Part shown: positions 16,650 through 25,120 of the stretch, piece after piece
Position numbering within the stretch: the first letter of the stretch is position 1
Layout: each line of letters begins with the position of its first letter
Assembly: GCF_004784475.1 (NCBI RefSeq)
Contig: NZ_SRRT01000005.1
Location: 310,001-374,000, forward strand
DNA from: Streptomyces bauhiniae
GTDB taxonomy: Bacteria; Actinomycetota; Actinomycetes; Streptomycetales; Streptomycetaceae
DNA: 64,000 bases
Direction of reading: 5' to 3'
Program-made: the position numbers and the translations under genes
Notes under the pieces: model-generated
Seen by the model: the letters and a program-made list of their open reading frames with translations, nothing else
Told to the model about the DNA's origin: nothing
The model's database searches: none

Positions 16650-17421
16650 GCAGATGTACGGGACGCCGGTGACGCCCGCCGCTCCCCCGGCCCGCTTCGC
16701 GGTGCCCGGCCGTATCGCGGTGAGCGAGCAGGTGGCGGCCGCCTGGCAGACGGCCACGCTGACCGAGGTCCGGCGGGAGACGCCGTACGCGTCGACGTTC
16801 CGGCTCGCGGTGCCGCGGTGGGCGGGGCATCTGCCGGGGCAGCATCTGATGCTGCGGCTGACCGCCGAGGACGGTTATGTGGCGCAGCGCCACTACTCCC
16901 TCGCCTCCGCGCCGGACGACTCCGGGCACATCGAGCTGACCCTGGACCGGGTGCCGGACGGCGAGGTGTCGGGCTGGTTCCACACGGTGGCGCGGCCCGG
17001 TGACACGATCGACGTGCGGGGGCCGCTGAGCGGCTTCTTCGCCTGGCCGGGCGACCGTCCGGCGCTGCTGCTGGGGGCCGGTTCCGGGATCGTCCCGCTG
17101 ATGTCGATGGTCCGGCACCATCGCGCCCGGGGGTTGTCGGTGCCGTTGCGGATGCTGGTGTCGGCGCGCAGTCCGGAGGAGCTGATCTACGCCGGGGAGC
17201 TGGGCGCGGAGACCACGGCCGTGTTCACCCGGAGCGCCCCGGCGGGTGTGCCGGTGGGACGTATGTCGGCCGCACATGTGGCGCCGCTCCTGGCCGAGCA
17301 GCCGCCGGGTGGGTGGGAAGCCTATGTGTGCGGCTCCAACGGCTTCGCCGAACACGCCTCCCGTCTCCTCGTCGCGGCCGGTCAGCCGGTGGACCGTATC
17401 CGCATCGAGCGCTTCGGCTGA
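16642..17421 (+). CDS. FAD/NAD(P)-dependent ferredoxin-reductase-like oxidoreductase
   Basis: 259 aa. It has an FAD-binding barrel (GQHLMLRL near residue 66, RHYSLASAP near 80) and a nucleotide-binding domain (LLGAGSGIVPLMSM near 144, YVCGSNGFAEHASRLL near 227). There is no C-terminal 2Fe-2S domain. GTG start overlapping the molybdopterin enzyme stop by 8 bp, which implies coupled translation. It probably passes NAD(P)H electrons to or from the molybdenum partner. Confidence 0.88.
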   Translation: MTEQMYGTPVTPAAPPARFAVPGRIAVSEQVAAAWQTATLTEVRRETPYASTFRLAVPRWAGHLPGQHLMLRLTAEDGYVAQRHYSLASAPDDSGHIELTLDRVPDGEVSGWFHTVARPGDTIDVRGPLSGFFAWPGDRPALLLGAGSGIVPLMSMVRHHRARGLSVPLRMLVSARSPEELIYAGELGAETTAVFTRSAPAGVPVGRMSAAHVAPLLAEQPPGGWEAYVCGSNGFAEHASRLLVAAGQPVDRIRIERFG

Positions 17422-17484
17422 GCCGCCGGCAGCTCGTGGCGGGCGGGATGCGCGAGGGGGCTCGGGGCTGGGTACCTGACGGGT

Positions 17485-18072
17485 GTGGACATGCGTACTC
17501 GGTCGCACCGCCCGCGTCGGCGGCACAATCCGCTGCGGCGGCGGTCGGACGTGGTGGAGGCGTGGGTGGCCGTGGTCGTCGCCGTCCTGCTCTGCGTGGT
17601 CGCGCCGCTGGCGGGGACCGCGGCCGGACTGTTCACCTACGACCGCGCGCGGACGCACGCCGAGGAGCAGCGGGCCGAACGGCAGCCGGTGCAGGCCGTG
17701 GTGGCCGGCCGTCCCGCGTCCCGGCCCACGGTGCACGGCGACCGGGGCCACGGCTACCGGGCCGAGGTCCGCTGGACGGAGTCGGGCCGGCAGACGCGTA
17801 CCGGCGTCGCCAACGTGCCGGCCGGGACGCGGGCCGGGGACACGGTCACCGTCTGGTTCGACAGCCGGGGGCGCGCGGTGGCGCCGCCGCCGAACGACGT
17901 GGCGGTCTGGCAGCACACGGTCGCGGTCGGCCTGGGCGTGGCGGGCGGCACGGCCGCGCTCGTGCTCCTGGCTCGGGCGGTGGAGCGGCGGGTCGCGCTG
18001 CGGCACCGGCTGGGTGAGTGGGAGCGGGCCTGGGCGCGCACCGGCCCGGCGTGGACACGACGATGCGCGTGA
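17485..18072 (+). CDS. Rv1733c-like two-helix membrane protein
   Basis: 195 aa. A basic N-terminus (RRRHNPLRRRSD), a membrane helix near residues 25-50 (VEAWVAVVVAVLLCVVAPLAG), an extracytoplasmic segment of about 90 residues and a second helix near 150-170. This layout, with two helices enclosing a small external domain, is that of the mycobacterial Rv1733c family, widespread in Streptomyces and of unknown function. GTG 17485 and ATG 17491 are both possible starts. Confidence 0.78.
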   Translation: MDMRTRSHRPRRRHNPLRRRSDVVEAWVAVVVAVLLCVVAPLAGTAAGLFTYDRARTHAEEQRAERQPVQAVVAGRPASRPTVHGDRGHGYRAEVRWTESGRQTRTGVANVPAGTRAGDTVTVWFDSRGRAVAPPPNDVAVWQHTVAVGLGVAGGTAALVLLARAVERRVALRHRLGEWERAWARTGPAWTRRCA

Positions 18073-18087
18073 GCGCCCCCGTACCGG

Positions 18088-18801
18088 CTACCCGCGCCGC
18101 GCCGTCACCAGCCGGGCACGGGGGCTGCCGTCGGCACGCAGACCGAACTCCGGGAGCGGCTGAAGCTCCACGGTGAACCCGGCCAGCTCCAGTTCCCGGC
18201 GTACGGCGCCGAGGCGGAACGCGCGGTAGTACATGACGAACGGCGGTCGCCACACGGCGTTGCGCACCCGCATCACCGCGTCGAAACCGAGCAGCATCCA
18301 GTACGCGGGGCTGGACGGCCGGGGCGGCGCGAGCACCGGGAACGCGAACCGGCCGCCCGGCCGGAGCGCCGCGTGGACCTGGGAGAAGAGGCCGGGCAGC
18401 TCGCGGGGCAGGAAGTGCCCGAACGCGCCGAAGCTGACGACCAGGTCGAAGGCGCCCGTGAAGGGCAGCGCGCGAGCGTCGGCCCGCACCAGGGCGACGC
18501 CCTCCCCCAGCCCGCGCCGGGCCACCTCCAGCATCCCCGCGCTGAAGTCCACCCCGGTGACACTCCGGCGGCACAGCCCGCCCAGCACCGCGAGCCCGGC
18601 CCCGGTGCCGCAGCACAGATCGAGCCCGTCCTCGAACGGCCCCACCGGCCCGAGCGCCTTCGCCACCGCGTCCAGCACCGACACGGGCGTCCGGAACGGC
18701 GTGCGGTCGAACTTGGGCGCCAGCAGGTCGTACCCCCGCTCGACGGACGACAGCGCCTGCACGGCCAGTTCACGCACGGTGGGACCCTCGGGGCTGAACA
18801 T
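18088..18801 (-). CDS. Class I SAM-dependent methyltransferase
   Basis: 237 aa. SAM-binding LDLCCGTGAGLAVLGGLC is near residue 61, VTGVDFSAGMLEVARR near 82, and DLVVSFGAFGHFLPRELPGL near 119 forms the post-I/II motifs. The substrate cannot be inferred. Its last bases converge with the Rv1733c-like gene. A hydrophobic segment around residues 160-175 (SSPAYWMLLGFDAVM) is part of the fold rather than a clear membrane helix. Confidence 0.85.
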   Translation of the reverse strand: MFSPEGPTVRELAVQALSSVERGYDLLAPKFDRTPFRTPVSVLDAVAKALGPVGPFEDGLDLCCGTGAGLAVLGGLCRRSVTGVDFSAGMLEVARRGLGEGVALVRADARALPFTGAFDLVVSFGAFGHFLPRELPGLFSQVHAALRPGGRFAFPVLAPPRPSSPAYWMLLGFDAVMRVRNAVWRPPFVMYYRAFRLGAVRRELELAGFTVELQPLPEFGLRADGSPRARLVTARRG

Positions 18802-18844
18802 GGGTCCAGCGTAGGGGGCGGCGTGCCGTACCGCGTGAGTCCTC

Positions 18845-19732
18845 TCAGTTCTTCAAGCGTTCCAACGTATTGCGGGTGTCCGTCTTCAGCCAGTCGGAGA
18901 TTTCGTCGATCCTCGGGGGGTCCTTGTCAGGGTCGTAGGAGGAGAGGTAGGCGCTGTAGGTCATCGTGTAGGTGACCCAGCCGTCGCGGACGGCGAGGGT
19001 GGCGTAGCGGGAGCCGGTGGAGGAGGTGCCGGTGGTGGTGTCCTGCGTCACCAGGTACGCCTCGTCGCCTATGTCCTCGACCGCGCCGACGTCGTAACCG
19101 GTGTGGGTGCGCTCGTAGTTCTTCCAGGTGGCGGTGAACTCGGGCGCCGGGTCGGTCTTCTTGTGCAGGTCGACCTGGAGGGAGAGGTAGGCGTCGGCGT
19201 AGGAGGAGCCGGATTTCTTCAGGCTCGCGCTGCAGTAACTCTCGTCCAGCGCACGGTCCTTGAGGGAGCTGTGGGTCGGGGTGGAGTCACTCGCGGTGTA
19301 CTCGTCCTTGAAGGAGCCGTAGTCCGCGCGGGAGCAGAGGTCGGAGGGGGCCGTGTAGCCGCGCAGGTCGGCCGCGTTCGCCGCCGCGCCGATCAGGAAG
19401 ACGCCGGCCGCCCAGGCGGCGGAGGCCACGACCGCGCCGACGACGGCCCAGAGCACCGCCCGTCCGGCAGCGCCGTTTCCGGCGGTCGTGGGCGGGAACG
19501 GCGGTCCGTACTGCGGGGGCTGGGCGTAGGGGTTCCCCGGCTGGGGTCCGGCGGGCATCGTCGGCGGCTGGAAGGGGCCCGGCGGAGGCGCCTGCGGGAC
19601 CGGCGGCGCGGACTGCGGGCTTGGGTAGGGGTACGCGGTCGGCTGGGGCGGGACCGAGGGCGGCTGCGCGGGCGGTCCGGGCTGCGGCGGCCGGTCGGCC
19701 GGCTGCGCGGACTGCTGCGGTGGCGTGGACAT
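18845..19732 (-). CDS. Proline-rich membrane protein with extracellular domain
   Basis: 295 aa, family not assigned. The first about 80 residues are Pro/Gln-rich and disordered (PPQQSAQPADRPPQPGPPAQ). A single membrane helix follows near 88-115 (AVLWAVVGAVVASAAWAAGVFLI), then about 180 extracytoplasmic residues with two Cys (DLCSRAD, ESYCSAS). This is a common Streptomyces surface-protein layout. The ATG at 19732 (STPPQQ) is chosen; an in-frame ATG 15 bases upstream cannot be excluded, and neither has a strong ribosome binding site. Confidence 0.75.
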   Translation of the reverse strand: MSTPPQQSAQPADRPPQPGPPAQPPSVPPQPTAYPYPSPQSAPPVPQAPPPGPFQPPTMPAGPQPGNPYAQPPQYGPPFPPTTAGNGAAGRAVLWAVVGAVVASAAWAAGVFLIGAAANAADLRGYTAPSDLCSRADYGSFKDEYTASDSTPTHSSLKDRALDESYCSASLKKSGSSYADAYLSLQVDLHKKTDPAPEFTATWKNYERTHTGYDVGAVEDIGDEAYLVTQDTTTGTSSTGSRYATLAVRDGWVTYTMTYSAYLSSYDPDKDPPRIDEISDWLKTDTRNTLERLKN

Positions 19733-20039
19733 GTCGTGACGATAGGGCACAGTCCGCACGCGAGTATCCCGCTCGACCGGGATCGTTACGGCATCCGGAC
19801 ACAGGTCATGGGGGCAAGGCACATGTGACGCCCCACCATGTGGCGCCGCACCATGTGGTCGCCGCCCCGTGTCGCCCCGTCAGGCATCAGAGCACCTAGA
19901 GGTGCGTTCACAGCACACCCACAGCGGCCACCCAGGGAGCACCGCCACATGGCCCCCGAGTGTGGCATCCGGGTTGCTCGGGTCAGCCGTCCGGCGCGGG
20001 CAGCTCGCCGCACCTCGCCGACCTTCCTACGTTGATCAT
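19733..20039. other. Divergent intergenic region containing repeat array D
   Basis: About 307 bp between two divergent genes. The left half carries the 15-nt repeat array (19804-19870). The right half, up to the carboxypeptidase start, has no evident operator; the ATG at 20040 is preceded by TACGTTGATCAT, without a clear Shine-Dalgarno. Confidence 0.5.
19804..19870 (-). repeat. Array D of 15-nt repeats
   Basis: On the minus strand the units CACATGGTGCGGCGC (19857-19843), CACATGGTGGGGCGT (19842-19828) and CACATGTGCCTTGCC (19827-19813) are contiguous, followed by CCCATGACC (19812-19804); a decayed unit lies near 19867. The CATG cores fall at 19807, 19822, 19837 and 19852, exactly 15 bases apart. 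This array sits in a divergent promoter gap, unlike arrays A-C. Confidence 0.75.
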
Positions 20040-21218
20040 ATGAGCACCGGATTCTCACGTCGGGCGACCGTTTCCGTCTGTTCCCTGTGCATGGTGGGAG
20101 CGTTGGCCCTCGCGCCCGCGGCCGCCGCCACCGGAAGCGGCGGGGAACCCGCGCCGCCCGCACCACGGGCGGCCGTCCCGCAGCCGTCCCTGCTCTACGG
20201 CTCCGGCGTCCAGGTGCGCCCGCGCGCCGGTGCCCCCGAGACCCCGCAGGTCTCGGCACTGTCCTGGCTGGTGGCCGACGCCGACAGCGGTGATGTGCTC
20301 GCCGCCGACGGGGCGCACCGCAAGCTGCCGCCCGCGAGCACCCTGAAGACCCTGTTCGCCCTCACCGTCCTGCCGACGCTGCCCGCGACCCAGCAGCACA
20401 AGGTGAGTTACCAGGAGCTGGCGGACGTCGGTGAGGGCAGCAGCCTGGTCGGTGTGGAGGAGGGCCACACCTATCAGGTGGCGGACCTGTGGCGCGGCGT
20501 GTTCCTCAGCTCGGGCAACGACGCCGTACACGTCCTGGCGGCCCTGGACGGCGGCGTGGACACCACCGTCGCCAAGATGCAGACCAAGGCCCGCACGCTG
20601 GGCGCGATGGACACCCATGTGATCTCCCCGGACGGCTACGACGCCCCCGGCCAGGTGTCCTCGGCGTTCGACCTGGCGGTGTTCGGCCGGGCCGGGCTGC
20701 ACAACCCCGACTTCGCCCGGTACTGCTCCACCGCGCAGGCGGAGTTCCCCGGTGACGGCTGGCCGTTCGCCATCGAGAACACCAACCGGCTGCTGAGCGG
20801 CGAGGACGGCGTCGCCCCGTATCCCGGCATCATCGGGATCAAGAACGGCTACACCAGCAACGCGGGCAACACCCTGGTCGCCGCCGCCCGCCGGGGCGGC
20901 CGCACCCTGGTGGTCACAGTGATGAACCCTCAGGAGGGCGGCGGACTCGCCGTGTACGAGGAGGCGCGCCAACTGCTGGACTGGGGCTTCGCCGCCGCCG
21001 GCCGGGTGGACCCGGTGGGCTCGCTGGACGGCCTGCGCGCCACCCCGGAGCCCACCCACTCCGCGATCCCCATCGCGGCGGCCACCTCCCCGGCCCCGGA
21101 CGACGACACCGACTGGACGCGCACCGCGACCATCGCCGGCATCGTCATCCTCGGCGCGGCCGGCGTGACCCTGGCCCTGCGGAGCAAGGGCGGCAAGGAC
21201 ACCGGAACCAGAGCCTGA
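20040..21218 (+). CDS. D-alanyl-D-alanine carboxypeptidase (PBP5-like)
   Basis: 392 aa. A signal peptide lies at about residues 8-32. The serine-peptidase motifs are in order: SxxK as PASTLKTLF near residue 99, SxN as SSGNDAVHV near 159 and KTG as IKNGYTSNAGNT near 268 (KNG, a variant common in this family). A C-terminal membrane helix (IAGIVILGAAGVTLAL) and a short basic tail anchor it. It trims the terminal D-Ala from peptidoglycan stem peptides outside the membrane. The convergent asparaginase gene follows after 4 bp. Confidence 0.92.
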   Translation: MSTGFSRRATVSVCSLCMVGALALAPAAAATGSGGEPAPPAPRAAVPQPSLLYGSGVQVRPRAGAPETPQVSALSWLVADADSGDVLAADGAHRKLPPASTLKTLFALTVLPTLPATQQHKVSYQELADVGEGSSLVGVEEGHTYQVADLWRGVFLSSGNDAVHVLAALDGGVDTTVAKMQTKARTLGAMDTHVISPDGYDAPGQVSSAFDLAVFGRAGLHNPDFARYCSTAQAEFPGDGWPFAIENTNRLLSGEDGVAPYPGIIGIKNGYTSNAGNTLVAAARRGGRTLVVTVMNPQEGGGLAVYEEARQLLDWGFAAAGRVDPVGSLDGLRATPEPTHSAIPIAAATSPAPDDDTDWTRTATIAGIVILGAAGVTLALRSKGGKDTGTRA

Positions 21219-21222
21219 CCGG

Positions 21223-22254
21223 TCAGGAAGCCGGGTCCAGCGCCGGTACCGTACGCACCGCTCCCACCGGCCGCCCCCCGCCCAGCAGGGGCGCGCCCGC
21301 GAACTCGGTGAGGAGGGCCGGGTCGATCCCGGCATGGACGAGGGCCGCCGCGGCGACGGGCACGCGGGCCCGGTCGGCGCCGTCCGCGATCTTCACGGCG
21401 ATGGCGCGCCCGTCGGGCAGCGCGGCCACCTGGACGCCCTCGAAGCCGTCCTTGGCGAGCAGTCCGGGCACGGCCCGCATCAGCGCGGCCACGTCGCGGC
21501 GGACCCCGGAGGCCATCTCGGCGTGCTCGCGCATCGCGTCCGCCACGCGCGCCTCGGGCGTGCCGGGGGCGGCGGTGGTGATGCGGGCGAGGGCGCGGGC
21601 GAGGCCGTGCAGGGAGACGGCGAACAGGGGCGCGCCGCAGCCGTCGACGGTGACGTGGGCGATCCGCCGGCCGGTGAGGTCCTCGACGGTCTCGGCGACG
21701 GCCCGCTGGAGCGGGTGGGCCGGGTCGAGGTAGTCGTCCAGGGACCAGCCGTTGAGCTTGGCGGTCCACAGCATGGCGGCGTGCTTGCCGGAGCAGTTCT
21801 GCGCGAGCCGGGAGGGGCCCCGGCCCTCGCGGACCCAGAGGTCGCGGACGACGGGGTCGAACGGCATGTCGGGGGTGTTGCGCAGCTCGGCCTCGGTGAG
21901 TCCGGCGAGGTCCAGGATGCGCCGGGTGCCGTCGAGGTGGCGTTCCTCGCCGGAGTGGCTGGCGGCGGCCAGGGAGAGCAGGTCGCCGTCGAGGGGCAGG
22001 CCGGCGCGCAGCATGGCGACGGCCTGGAGGGGCTTGAGGGCGGAGCGCGGGTAGAAGGCGGCCTCGGTGTCGCCGAGCCGGAACCGCACCTTGCCGTCGG
22101 CGCCGAGGACGACGACCGAGCCGTGGTGGACGCCCTCGATCACACCGCCGCGCACCAGGTGGACGACGGGGGCGTGGCCGGGTTCGCGGAGGGCGGGGGC
22201 GTCCAGGAGCACTGTCTGGCTCGCGGGGTCGGGGATGGCCTGGGCCTGGGTCAC
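21223..22254 (-). CDS. L-asparaginase II-type asparaginase
   Basis: 343 aa. This belongs to the thermolabile Rhizobium-type asparaginase family, distinct from the bacterial AnsA/AnsB fold. Conserved blocks are FYPRSALKPLQA near residue 67, SLAAASHSGEERH near 92, QNCSGKHAAML near 150 and VTVDGCGAPLFAV near 203. It hydrolyses asparagine to aspartate and ammonia. The start is GTG 22254, with GGAG 7 bases upstream; it overlaps the stop of the upstream GntR regulator gene by 4 bp (GTGA), so the two are one operon and the regulator probably controls it. Confidence 0.88.
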   Translation of the reverse strand: MTQAQAIPDPASQTVLLDAPALREPGHAPVVHLVRGGVIEGVHHGSVVVLGADGKVRFRLGDTEAAFYPRSALKPLQAVAMLRAGLPLDGDLLSLAAASHSGEERHLDGTRRILDLAGLTEAELRNTPDMPFDPVVRDLWVREGRGPSRLAQNCSGKHAAMLWTAKLNGWSLDDYLDPAHPLQRAVAETVEDLTGRRIAHVTVDGCGAPLFAVSLHGLARALARITTAAPGTPEARVADAMREHAEMASGVRRDVAALMRAVPGLLAKDGFEGVQVAALPDGRAIAVKIADGADRARVPVAAAALVHAGIDPALLTEFAGAPLLGGGRPVGAVRTVPALDPAS

Positions 22255-23009
22255 GCGTCGGCTCCGGTGGTCTCGGGGCCGCCCGGTACGGGCAGCGCCG
22301 GGGGTGTGGCGGTGCCCGTGGGGCGGACGATTCGGGTGAGGGTCGTGGCGACCCGGTCGAGGTGGTGGGTCATCGCGGCGACGGCGTCGGATTCGGAACC
22401 GGCGGCGAGCGCGTCGAGCAGGGCGCGGTGCTCGCGGTCGGACTGCTCGCGACGGCCGCCCAGTTCGGTGAGGAAGGCCGACTGGCGGGCGAGGGCGTCG
22501 CGGATCTCCTCGATCACCTTGCGGAAGACCGGGTTGTGGGCGGCCTCCGCGACGGCGAGGTGGAAGAGCGTGTCCATGGCGACCCAGGCGGCGGTGTCCG
22601 TCTCCCGCTCCATGCGGTCCAGGAGCAGGGTCAGCCGGTCCAGGTCCTCCGGGGTACGGCGCCGGGCGGCGTACCCGGCGACCGGGACCTCGACGTGCCG
22701 GCGGACCTCCAGCAGGTCGCTCGCCGCGTAGTCGCCGAAGGTGGGGTCCTGCACGGCGTCGGCGACGACGAATGTGCCCCTGCCGGTACGGGAGACCGTG
22801 AGCCCCATGGTGTGCAGGGCGCGCAAAGCCTCGCGGACGACGGGCCGGGAGACCTCCAGGGTGCGGCACAGCTCGGCCTCGGAGGGCAGCTTGTCGCCGA
22901 TCGCGTACTCGCCGCGCTCGATGGCGCCGCGGAGGTGGCCGAGGACCGCCTCCAGGGCGCTGACGCGTCGGGGGGCCGGGCCACCTGTCTGGCTGTCTGA
23001 CAGGTTCAC
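22251..23009 (-). CDS. FadR-subfamily GntR transcriptional regulator
   Basis: 252 aa. An N-terminal winged helix (LEAVLGHLRGAIERGEYAIG, then LPSEAELCRTLEVSRPVVRE) is followed by an all-helical FCD effector domain with metal/ligand residues in DTLFHLAVAEAAHNP and AAMTHHLDRV. The start is taken as GTG 23009 (NLSDSQTGG); upstream residues are non-homologous. The gene is translationally coupled to the asparaginase gene. A palindrome overlaps its own start region, suggesting autoregulation in response to an amino or organic acid. Confidence 0.88.
   Translation of the reverse strand: MNLSDSQTGGPAPRRVSALEAVLGHLRGAIERGEYAIGDKLPSEAELCRTLEVSRPVVREALRALHTMGLTVSRTGRGTFVVADAVQDPTFGDYAASDLLEVRRHVEVPVAGYAARRRTPEDLDRLTLLLDRMERETDTAAWVAMDTLFHLAVAEAAHNPVFRKVIEEIRDALARQSAFLTELGGRREQSDREHRALLDALAAGSESDAVAAMTHHLDRVATTLTRIVRPTGTATPPALPVPGGPETTGADA
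22983..23005. promoter_or_regulatory. Candidate GntR operator at the regulator gene start
   Basis: ACCTGTC and GACAGGT form a 7-bp inverted repeat with a 9-base spacer, and the inner CTGTCTGACAG (22993-23003) is itself a perfect palindrome. It covers the first codons of the regulator gene; a further half-site CCTGTCA lies near 23037. Position and symmetry suggest an autoregulatory site. Confidence 0.55.
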
Positions 23010-23067
23010 TGGGCGATCGTGCGGTCTGAGGCCAGAACCTGTCAAGGCGTGACGATCCGGGACGCGG

Positions 23068-23110
23068 ACGGGGTGCGGACACCCGGCTCGTCCGGACGTC
23101 CGCACCCCGT
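23068..23110 (-). terminator. Hairpin terminator downstream of uppP
   Basis: ACGGGGTGCGGAC (23068-23080) pairs perfectly with GTCCGCACCCCGT (23098-23110). The 17-nt interval can form an inner hairpin. It lies between uppP and the gntR gene, both read leftwards. Confidence 0.7.
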
Positions 23111-23127
23111 GCGGTGGCGTGCTCGCC

Positions 23128-23964
23128 TCAGTTGCTGAGCGTGCCGGTGGCCAGCAGGCCGATCAGCGCCACGCCGACGACGATCCGGTAGATCACGAAG
23201 GCGTTGAACGAGTGCTTGGCGACGAACTTCAGCAGCCAGGCGATGGAGGCGTAGGCGACGACGAAGGAGACGACGGTGCCGACCGCCAGCGGGGCGGCGC
23301 TCACGCCGGCGCCGAGGGCGTCCTTCAGCTCGTAGACACCGGCGCCGGTGAGGGCCGGGATGCCGAGGAAGAAGGAGAGGCGGGTGGCGGCGACCCGGTC
23401 GAGGTCGAGGATGAGCGCCGTGGACATGGTGGCGCCGGAGCGGGAGAAACCGGGGAAGAGCAGCGCGAGGATCTGCGAGCAGCCGACCAGCATCGCGTCC
23501 TTGAACGAGGTGTCGTCCTCACCGCGCTTGTGGCGGCCCATCTGGTCGGCGGCCCACATGACGCCGGAGCCCACGATCAGCGAGCCGGCGACCACCCAGA
23601 GGGAGGCGAGCGGGCCGTCGATCAGCGGCTTGGCGGCGAGTCCCACGACGACGATCGGGATGGTGGCCGCGATCACCCACCAGGCGAACTTGTAGTCGTG
23701 GCGGTAGCGCTCCTCGGGGTGGAACAGGCCCCGGAACCAGGCGCTGACGATCCGCTTGATGTCCTTGAAGAAGTACACGAGCACGGCCGCGATGGCGCCG
23801 ACCTGGATCACCGCGGAGAACCCGACCACGGACTTGTCGTCCACCGGGATGCCCATGAGCCCCTCGGTGATCTTGAGGTGGCCGGTGGAGGACACCGGGA
23901 GGAACTCGGTCACCCCCTCCACTACTCCGAGGACGACGGCCTGACCGACAGAGATGGCACTCAT
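23128..23964 (-). CDS. uppP: Undecaprenyl-diphosphatase UppP
   Basis: 278 aa, integral membrane enzyme that dephosphorylates undecaprenyl diphosphate to recycle the lipid carrier of peptidoglycan synthesis; overproduction gives bacitracin resistance in other bacteria. Both family motifs are present: EGVTEFLPVSSTGHL near residues 16-30 and LLFPGFSRSGATM near 168-180, with about eight membrane helices. The ATG at 23964 gives the normal family N-terminus (SAISVGQAVVLG). Confidence 0.95.
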   Translation of the reverse strand: MSAISVGQAVVLGVVEGVTEFLPVSSTGHLKITEGLMGIPVDDKSVVGFSAVIQVGAIAAVLVYFFKDIKRIVSAWFRGLFHPEERYRHDYKFAWWVIAATIPIVVVGLAAKPLIDGPLASLWVVAGSLIVGSGVMWAADQMGRHKRGEDDTSFKDAMLVGCSQILALLFPGFSRSGATMSTALILDLDRVAATRLSFFLGIPALTGAGVYELKDALGAGVSAAPLAVGTVVSFVVAYASIAWLLKFVAKHSFNAFVIYRIVVGVALIGLLATGTLSN

Positions 23965-24186
23965 GGATTCCAGTTCTGGGGAGAGGGGGTCGACGGCGGT
24001 GCGGACACGTCTGGGCGCGCCCGTACGGCACCGGCGCGGACCGCTCCGGAGCGCCGCCCGCGCGTACGGCAGCGTAGAGGCAGCCGGGGTGTGGGACGGA
24101 ACGCGGCCACGCGTGCTGCGGGCGGAACCCACCTCCCTCACAACGACTTCTTACCGTCGGTGCCCGTATTGCCCGAGAAGTGAGGC

Positions 24187-24471
24187 TCACCAGTTCTTCT
24201 CGAAGAGCTGGGCCACCTCGGCGATCCGGGCCTCGTCGCGGCGGTAGTAGGTGCGCAGCAGCCGGCGCCTGGTGCGCAGCAGGCCGAGACGGGTGAGGAA
24301 GTCGAGGTGGGCGGCGGCCGTACGGCGGGGCACGCCGAGCTTGGCGGCGACGGCGCGCGGGGTGACGCCGGTGCCGAGGGGGTCGAGGCTCGCCGGGGGG
24401 AAGTGGGCGGGCGGGTCCTTGAGCCAGTGCAGGAGGGTCTGCCGTATCCGGCCCGAGGGAGTGCACCTCAT
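24187..24471 (-). CDS. Small winged-helix (ArsR-like) DNA-binding protein
   Basis: 94 aa. Most of the protein is one winged helix: LDPLGTGVTPRAVAAKLGVPRRTAAAHLDFLTRLGLLRTRRRLLRTYYRRD resembles ArsR-type regulators with the recognition helix near residues 46-62. No metal-binding Cys pair is present. The ATG follows GGGAGG at good spacing. Target unknown. Confidence 0.75.
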   Translation of the reverse strand: MRCTPSGRIRQTLLHWLKDPPAHFPPASLDPLGTGVTPRAVAAKLGVPRRTAAAHLDFLTRLGLLRTRRRLLRTYYRRDEARIAEVAQLFEKNW

Positions 24472-24663
24472 GCGTACGCCTCCCTCCCCCGGCCCCTGGG
24501 CTGCTCGTGTCCCGTGGTTCCACTGTGGCGCAGGCGACGTGAGCGCGTCCGGCTCTCGGGAGGGGTTGTCCGGGACCCGACGAAGGGCGGCGCGGGGGTC
24601 GTGAGGAGGCGCGCTGAGGCCGGAGGGTCCAGGTCGCCCGTACGGCGGCTTGCGCCGGTACTA

Positions 24664-24677
24664 GTTGCACAGTCAAC
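24664..24677. promoter_or_regulatory. Candidate MarR operator upstream of the 24708 gene
   Basis: GTTGCACAGTCAAC has inverted half-sites GTTG/CAAC with a 6-base spacer, 30 bp upstream of the MarR start and next to a TAG half-site. It resembles MarR-family boxes, and the half-site matches the GTTG/CAAC halves of the operators at 14530 and 14555. Confidence 0.5.
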
Positions 24678-24707
24678 GATTGGCCGGAACGGTGCTACCG
24701 TGCGGGT

Positions 24708-25109
24708 ATGGCAGTGAAGACGGGCGAGGGTGCCCGGCTCGAAGAACGTTGGCGGGACATCCTCGCGGTGCACGCGCGCACCATGTGCGAGATAGACCGC
24801 GCCCTGCATCCGCACGGGCTGGGTGCCAGCGACTTCGAGGTGCTGGACATCCTGTCCGCGGAGACGCCCGCCGAGGGCGACCACTGCCGGGTGCAGAACC
24901 TGGTCGGCCGGGTCCACCTCAGCCAGTCCGCGCTCTCGCGGCTGATCGGACGGCTGGAGAAGGAGGGGCTGGTCGAGCGCACGGTGTGCGCGGAGGACCG
25001 GCGCGGGGTGTGGGTCAGCCTCACCCGTCGCGGCCGCGAGCTGCACGCGGAGGTGCTGCCGCTGCAGCGGGGCGTGCTGGAGCGGATGCTGGCGGAGTCC
25101 TCGGACTGA
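24708..25109 (+). CDS. MarR-family transcriptional regulator
   Basis: 133 aa. Winged helix with recognition region VQNLVGRVHLSQSALSRLIG near residues 65-85 and wing RTVCAEDRRGVWVSLT near 93-108. Three Cys residues (TMCEID, DHCRVQ, TVCAED) might allow thiol sensing, but this is speculation. A candidate operator lies directly upstream. Repeat array B follows the stop. Confidence 0.9.
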   Translation: MAVKTGEGARLEERWRDILAVHARTMCEIDRALHPHGLGASDFEVLDILSAETPAEGDHCRVQNLVGRVHLSQSALSRLIGRLEKEGLVERTVCAEDRRGVWVSLTRRGRELHAEVLPLQRGVLERMLAESSD

Positions 25110-25120
25110 CGTCGGGCTCG

